Notes under the pieces: model-generated
The model's input: the letters and a program-made list of their open reading frames with translations, nothing else
Told to the model about the DNA's origin: nothing
Database searches by the model: none
Translations under genes and position numbers: made by a program
Source of the DNA: Coccinella septempunctata
Taxonomy: Eukaryota > Arthropoda > Insecta > Coleoptera > Coccinellidae
Assembly (NCBI RefSeq): GCF_907165205.1
Contig: NC_058195.1
Location: 25,130,936-25,194,935 of the forward strand
Direction: 5' to 3'
DNA: 64,000 nt
Shown here: one piece after another, positions 58,747-64,000 of the stretch
How positions within the stretch are numbered: position 1 is the stretch's first letter
Layout of the letters: each line of letters opens with the position of its first letter

Positions 58747-59696
58747 TTTTGGGATAATGAAACTATGAAGTCTATAAAGAGTTTATTGAATAACACTACA
58801 CAGTGAGATAAAACGTAAATGAATTAATGAATGAAACGACAATACGACGTAGAGGTCTTGTACGGAGATGTTCACGGCTCGATGGCTTGGGACGAACTGG
58901 TTGGTACTGCCAGGCGCTAGCTTAGGGATGGGCGAAAAATATCGATATATCGAAATATCGATATTTTTTAAAAAAATAATCGATAAATATCGTCGATATT
59001 TCGAATTCCGATACTATCGACTATCGATATTTATTTCGAAGTATCAAATTTCGATATTTTTCCATGTGTCGCACATCGTTGATCTGATGTGTTTAGTGTG
59101 TAGTATAACGACCACGACAATGAGTGGTGTTTTGGATTAACTTCGTAGTTCAATCCTTCGTATCTACGCTTTGAACTCTGTGGGTTCCCATAGAGTTCAA
59201 TGAATCTACGGTACGGATAGATCATTGTAACGCTTTGTGACAGTAGTTCTAAACGAAAAGAAAAGGAGTGCACGTGCAATTTGCACTTAAAATAGTAATT
59301 GATATTAGTTTTGTATTTTAAATAACAAAAATATTGATAACACTTCCAAATCTGTGCTTCATTACGAATATTTTAATAAAGCTCATGGGTAACCACAAAT
59401 TTGGTATATATCGTTAAACCGATATATTCAAATAATAAAAATATTGATAACACTTCCAAATCTGTGTTTCATCCCGAATATTCTAATATATCGATATATC
59501 GAAATATCGATATTTTTTCACGATAAATATCGATACTGTTGAGAAATATCGATACAATATATATCGATATTTTTTTCACGTTTGCCCATCCCTACGCTAG
59601 CTGACCGCGCCCTAGATTGCGTCACGGCTTCACGCTGTGGAGGGAGCGAACCTTCGCGCCAGAATAGAACCATAGAACATTTGTTGCACTCCAACA
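58747..59696 (-). repeat. Copia 5' LTR carrying a MITE
   Basis: Matches the 270-base 3' LTR except for a 672-bp insertion plus its 8-base duplication at 58923-59602. Confidence 0.95.
58923..59594. mobile_element. 672-bp hAT-type MITE rich in ATCGATAT
   Basis: Terminal repeats TAGGGATGGGCGAAAA on the left and, read inwards, TAGGGATGGGCAAACG on the right. The 8-base target duplication CGCTAGCT is at 58915-58922 and 59595-59602. Subterminal regions at both ends are dense in ATCGATATATCGAAATATCG-type repeats that are self-complementary. No coding sequence. Confidence 0.92.
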
Positions 59697-61511
59697 GGAA
59701 CATCTCAGTCGCTTGGGTGGATTATAAAAAAGCGTTTGACTCGGTCCCTCACCCTTGGCTTATAAAGATTCTGAGATTATATGGGGTTCCGGAAGAAATG
59801 ATAAAGCTCTTGGAGTGCTTGATGAAATCTTGGCGAACTAATCTTACTTTTGAATCTGAAAACCAGCAACTAAAAACAGATACGATAAACATCAGAAGAG
59901 TTATCTTCCAGGGAGACACCCTTAGCCCCCTATGGTTCTGTTTGGCAATGAACTTTTTGAGCCAACTCATTAAGAAACAAAAGTACGGGTACATATTGGA
60001 GAAAGAGCGCAATGTTAAGATCAGTCACCAAATGTATATCGATGACCTCAAATTGTATGCAGCCAACGAGGAAGAAATGAAGAGGCTTCTGAAGATCGTC
60101 ACCGCTTTCACGAAGACTATTGGAATGGAGATTGGAACGGACAAGTGCGCGGTAGTTCATGTAAAGCGGGGAAAAATACAGCAGGGCGACGGGCTGATGA
60201 TTATGGAAGACATCACAATACCAAGGTTGGGATCGCACGAGCACTATAAATATCTTGGAGTACAGCAGGCTCTGGACATAAAAACGACTGAAATGAAAAA
60301 TATCTTTCGTGAGAGGTACTTTTCAAGGTTAAGAAAAATATTACAGTCCAAGCTCAACTCGAAAGCCATGTTTACTTCAATAAACATGTGGGTCCTTATT
60401 CCATGCCTGGCATATTCGTTCGGAATCATAAAATGGACCAACGCTGAGTTGAAAGAACTAGACATCAGAACTCGCGCATTACTTACAAAGTATGGAATTC
60501 ACCACCCACATGCATAATCCTTCCGCTTATACGTCAGGAGGCAGGATAGAGGACGAGGACTACAGAACATAGAGATTGCCTACAACAACACAATTACAAA
60601 CATGCGAAAGTACTTTCACGACAATAAATTACCTATAATACAGTCGATATGTCGATGTGATGAGGATATCCACTCAATCTCAACAACAGAGACGCGACAG
60701 TTCGCTGGCTGACGACGGAGTTACTCTTGGAGGAGTGGCACAGTAAAGCTCTCCATGGAAGGTATCCTGGCAGTCTACAAAAAAATAACATTAATAAGAA
60801 GGAGTCACACCTACCTCCGGGCCGGATACCTCTACCCAGAAACGGAGGGAAGACTCGTTGCCATTCAGGATCAGGTCGTACCAACGAGATCATATAAAAA
60901 ATATTACAATGAGGAACATACCAAATGATAAGTGTCGGAGATGCTTACAGGCAACGGAGTCAATACAGCACATCACCTCATCGTGTTCCATTCTGGCGCC
61001 TCTAGAATATATGGAGAGGCACAATGCCATGGCGAGAATATACCATCAGGCCCTAGCAGAGAAAACAGGTTTGTTAACGGAGGTGGGAGATCCGTATAAA
61101 TACCGACCCAGCCCAGTCCTGGAAAATGATATGTATAAACTTTATTGGGATATGGTGTTTTCAACAGAGAGGCCAATACCGCATAATAGACCTGACCTGG
61201 TGCTGTTCAACAAGAGGGACAAAACCGCTATTATCATGGATGTCACAATACCGGCAGACGACAACATCTCTAAGGCGTTCACCGAGAAGCTCAATAAATA
61301 CCAAGACCTAGCCTTCGAACTACAAACCATGCATACCCTAAGATCGACGACGATTCTGCCACTCATAATTTCCACCAATGGTTTGGTCGAGGAGCACCTG
61401 GAAGAAAATACGATAAGACTGGGTCTGCAAAAAACATTGATAAGTATCGCACAGAAACAAGTTATTCTTGGTACAGCAAGAATAGTGCGAAGATTCCTGA
61501 CTACCTCATGA
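59697..61511 (+). pseudogene. R4-B RT palm and REL endonuclease
   Basis: After Copia: ISVAWVDYKKAFDSVPHPWL, VIFQGDTLSPLWFCLAMNFL, the catalytic MYIDDLKLYA at about 60035, HYKYLGVQQ and INMWVLIPCLAYSFGIIKW. A broken stretch (60518-60857) follows. The frame 60858-61511 has a zinc motif CRRCLQATESIQHITSSC and the restriction-like nuclease: NRPDLVLFNKRDKTAIIMDV, then TIPADDN and KLNKYQDLAFEL, that is PD...D...K/Y typical of R2/R4-type enzymes that nick specific targets. The C-terminus is LISIAQKQVILGTARIVRRF. The nuclease portion lost from R4-A is kept here. Confidence 0.9.
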
Positions 61512-61585
61512 GCGCACCTTGCCCGCAGAGCGGACCGGTGTTCTCAGAGAGCCGACCCCGTAAATGGTGATATTGAAAAAAAAAT

Positions 61586-61748
61586 ATATGTATATATATA
61601 TTAGACTGATTCAAAAAAATCGACTTTCTTTTTTTTCGAGAAACACACCCCTTATTATCTTCAGGGCACTGAAAAATGACGTCTGTGAAAATATTAGTCA
61701 AAAATCTTATTATTTAGAGGTCGCTCATCGAGGATTTCTATTTTCCCC
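61586..61748. other. Short (TA)n and unassigned flank
   Basis: TATATGTATATATATA follows the R4-B tail, then about 150 bases without a gene. Confidence 0.6.
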
Positions 61749-63203
61749 ACTAATAGCAGGGGAAAAAAATGTATTTCTAGTTAAAAAATTCCAGTTCGCA
61801 AACCAATGGACGGATTCCATTGAGCGATATATTTTCATGTAGGGAGTTAGGTGCTCTACAAAAACTGTCTCATATAATTTTTCCATAAAACGGCTTTTCG
61901 AAAAGTTATTAGAGCTTGAAATGAAATTTTTGTCGAAGTAGCTGTTTTTACTCATATATTGGGGAGAAATTATTGGAATTTACTTTGAAAATCAGAATGT
62001 AGTTCTGGAAAGATACAATCAATATGATTCTATGTAGATTCAAATAATTTATGACATCCTGAAATGGTCAACCTCAACATAGAGAGTTAGAAATTTATAC
62101 TCTTCAGAATCAAATTATTCAGCATCTATTATTTCTCATTCACTTGGGTCAGAAAGAATGATTGGTTTTGTGCCCTCTTTCAGATTAGTGTTTGTTCTTA
62201 AACCCAGTACTTGTCTTCAGTTTCAGTCATAATACAATTTTGTGTATTCATTATTTTTATAAATCCAAAATAGCCGCTGTCACAAAATAGGTAGTGAACT
62301 ATCAATTTTTCAACAAATGTCTCGATATTTGTGGGATTGGTAGGTTTAATGATATTAGAAATAAGTCGCATATAGAAAGCATTTATTCGGTTGTGAAAAA
62401 TAATATTGGTGTTGGTATATTCAACATCTATAATACATAATATGTTCTAAACAGATAATTTCAATGTTTTTTGTTGCAATCCGGAAAGCGATGACGATGT
62501 TCGTTTATCAATTGTAAAAGAAACTGTTTATTCTTCATTCTTCTTTTAGTAGTTATTGCATTCTTCAATTAAACCAATAACTCGCTCCGCTGAATTGTTA
62601 ACAACAGAAAGATCCTATCATCTATATGTTACTTTCACTACATAATGTCTTTTCCAATGAAATCATATAGCGAGAATTTTGTGAATGCGGCCATTTTGGG
62701 TTTGCAAAAATAATGAATACACAAAATTGTATTATGAATGAAACTGAAGACAAGTACCGAGTTTAAGATCAAACACTAATCTGAAAGAGGGCACAAAACC
62801 AATCATTCTTTCTGACCCAAGTGAATGAGAAATAAGAGATGCTAAATAATTTGATTCTGAAGAGTATGAAACACTAACTCCCTAACAATTGTTGAGGTTG
62901 ACAATTTGGGGATGTCATAAATGATTTAAATCTAAATAAAATCATATCAATTGTAACGAGAACGATTTCCTGATTCCAATAATTTCTTCCCGATATCCGA
63001 GTAAAAAGAGCTACTTCGACAAAAATTTAATTTCAAGCTCTAATAACTTTTCGAAAAGCCGTTTTATGGAAAAATGGTAAGTGGCAGTTTTTGTAGAGCA
63101 CCTAACTCTCTACATAAAAATATATCGCTCAATGGAATCCGTCCATTGGTTTGCGAACTGGAATTTTTTAACTAGAAATAAATTTTTTTCCCCTGCTATT
63201 AGT
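61749..63203. repeat. 1.45-kb foldback element
   Basis: The left arm starts ACTAATAGCAGGGG at 61749. The right arm ends with its inverse at 63203. Arms of several hundred bases pair almost throughout (left to about 62270, right from about 62690) around a ~400-base centre. No coding frame. No target duplication is seen because the right side is abutted by another element at 63204. Confidence 0.85.
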
Positions 63204-64000
63204 CAGGCCCGGATCTACGATTTTTTCTGACCGGGGCAAAAATTCATGATAGCGCCCCCCCCCCCTTCTAAGGTTCGTAGGAAAAATCTAATTGCATATT
63301 CGTCATCGCTTTCAACCCGAGTTATTTTTTTCACTAGTTCGAGGTCGTATAGATTATGAATATGCAATTAGATTTTTCCTAAGATGAGTACTTTGGGAAA
63401 AAAATCACTCATATTTTTTTCCCATTGGTGATTTTTTTTCCATTGTTCCATCAAAAGATATTTTTTCTCATTGTTCCATTAAAAGTTATTCTTTTCCCAA
63501 AATACTCCCAAAAATTGCATAAATAAAAAAAAATAAAAAAGTTTCTATTTATAAGAATGTCGTTTGCAACCCGCCCTCGTCTATCGTTTTTACCCGTGCT
63601 TCATGAACGAAATTATTCCGAACAAAAATTTATTTTTTCAGCTACATATATCGACCCGGATCATTTAACATATTAATTCAAGGTAGATCACGAATATGCA
63701 ATTAGATTTTTGGAGGATCAGTATTTTGAGGAATAATTCACTTATAGTGCAAAATTTCGAAGAAATTGGTCAACTTTGAGGAGGTGTAGCAGCTAGAGAA
63801 AAGGCACTAGTCATATGCTGTTTTTTTTTTTGTTATAAATTGATTCTTTGCAAATATAAAAAACCACACTTCATTCAGCTATCTCGAACGGTTCGAAGGT
63901 CCAAAATTTCCGATTTTCCATGGACCATAACTTGAAAAATAAATTTTTTTTAAAATATCTGTTTGCATATTCGTGTTCTACGCCCTCGAATCAGTGTACA
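63204..64000. other. hAT-like terminus and unassigned DNA to window end
   Basis: CAGGCCCGGATCTACG at 63204 looks like a hAT terminal repeat inserted at the foldback edge, followed by a C-run. The motif AAATCTAATTGCATATTCGT occurs at 63283 (plus) and inverted near 63355 and 63690. No gene is recognised. Any second terminus lies beyond the window. Confidence 0.45.

Larger units (their letters stand above)
54137..59696 (-). mobile_element. Ty1/Copia retrotransposon inside R4-B
   Basis: The LTRs (54137-54406 and 58747-59696, the latter enlarged by a MITE) begin TGTTGGAGTGC and end ...ATCCCAAAA on the minus strand. The target duplication is GGAAC at 54132-54136 and 59697-59701. A PBS lies at 58731-58746 and a purine-rich TTGAGGACGGG abuts the 3' LTR. 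Domain order is gag, protease, integrase, RT, RNase H, as in Copia. Confidence 0.96.
52358..61585 (+). mobile_element. R4/Dong-like REL retrotransposon R4-B, split by Copia
   Basis: The left edge is (TA)n at 52338-52357. The right edge is an A-run followed by TATATGTATATATATA at about 61575-61600. Removing the Copia element (54137-59696) leaves an element of about 3.7 kb. The 5' part begins CGCAGGGGGGCG. It encodes an N-terminal region, an RT and a REL endonuclease, all frame-damaged. Confidence 0.85.

Overview
The window is animal, almost certainly insect, nuclear DNA and is essentially a transposon graveyard. Evidence for this is AT-rich sequence with long (TA)n tracts, a (TTAGG)4 tract, and a dense mixture of Ty3/Gypsy, Ty1/Copia, Penelope-like (PLE), APE-type and restriction-like-endonuclease (REL) non-LTR retrotransposons, hAT and PIF/Harbinger-type MITEs and decayed DDE transposase. 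I recognise no host protein-coding gene, rRNA or CRISPR array. The species cannot be named from this sequence alone.

Region 1-16485: a Ty3/Gypsy element with a PLE scrap at its 5' flank is present twice in direct orientation, about 9 kb apart (1-6394 and 8985-14737 correspond). Both copies share inactivating lesions, so the element was already dead when duplicated. Afterwards copy 1 gained a hAT element (8-bp target duplication CCTCTGGA) and copy 2 gained a Harbinger-like MITE (3-bp duplication TTA). Between them lie a MITE, a second Gypsy LTR with a gag scrap, and PLE family D interrupted by a hAT MITE.

Region 16486-29393: a CR1/L2-like LINE and a second Gypsy element (both minus strand) fuse into one chimeric reading frame near 18800. 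There follow 3 kb of geneless DNA with a DDE transposase relic, an R4/Dong-like REL element (R4-A, minus strand) bounded by (TA)n, and a maze of (TA)n tracts with inverted flanks.

Region 29394-39131: PLE family A (minus) with an inverted 5' end. PLE family B follows with both pseudo-LTRs; its reading frame is split by a 5'-truncated LINE carrying APE, RT and RNase H domains, which has a 12-bp target duplication. PLE B would otherwise be one uninterrupted 837-codon frame.

Region 39122-47345: 8.2 kb without genes but with one ~45-bp motif recurring at least nine times on both strands, including inverted copies at the two edges next to (TA)n. It also holds a 1.22-kb tandem duplication and a jockey-like LINE tail.

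Region 47411-61600: PLE family C copies arranged head to tail and then as a palindrome with ~1.36-kb arms. R4-B (plus) is split by a Copia element (5-bp duplication GGAAC), which itself contains a tRNA-bearing element (13-bp duplication) and a hAT MITE (8-bp duplication CGCTAGCT) in one LTR. Region 61749-63203 is a large foldback element, abutted by a hAT-like terminus.

The most interesting signals are hammerhead-ribozyme-like motifs in the pseudo-LTRs of all four PLE families, (TA)n-bounded REL retrotransposons, and the repeated-motif block at 39-47 kb.
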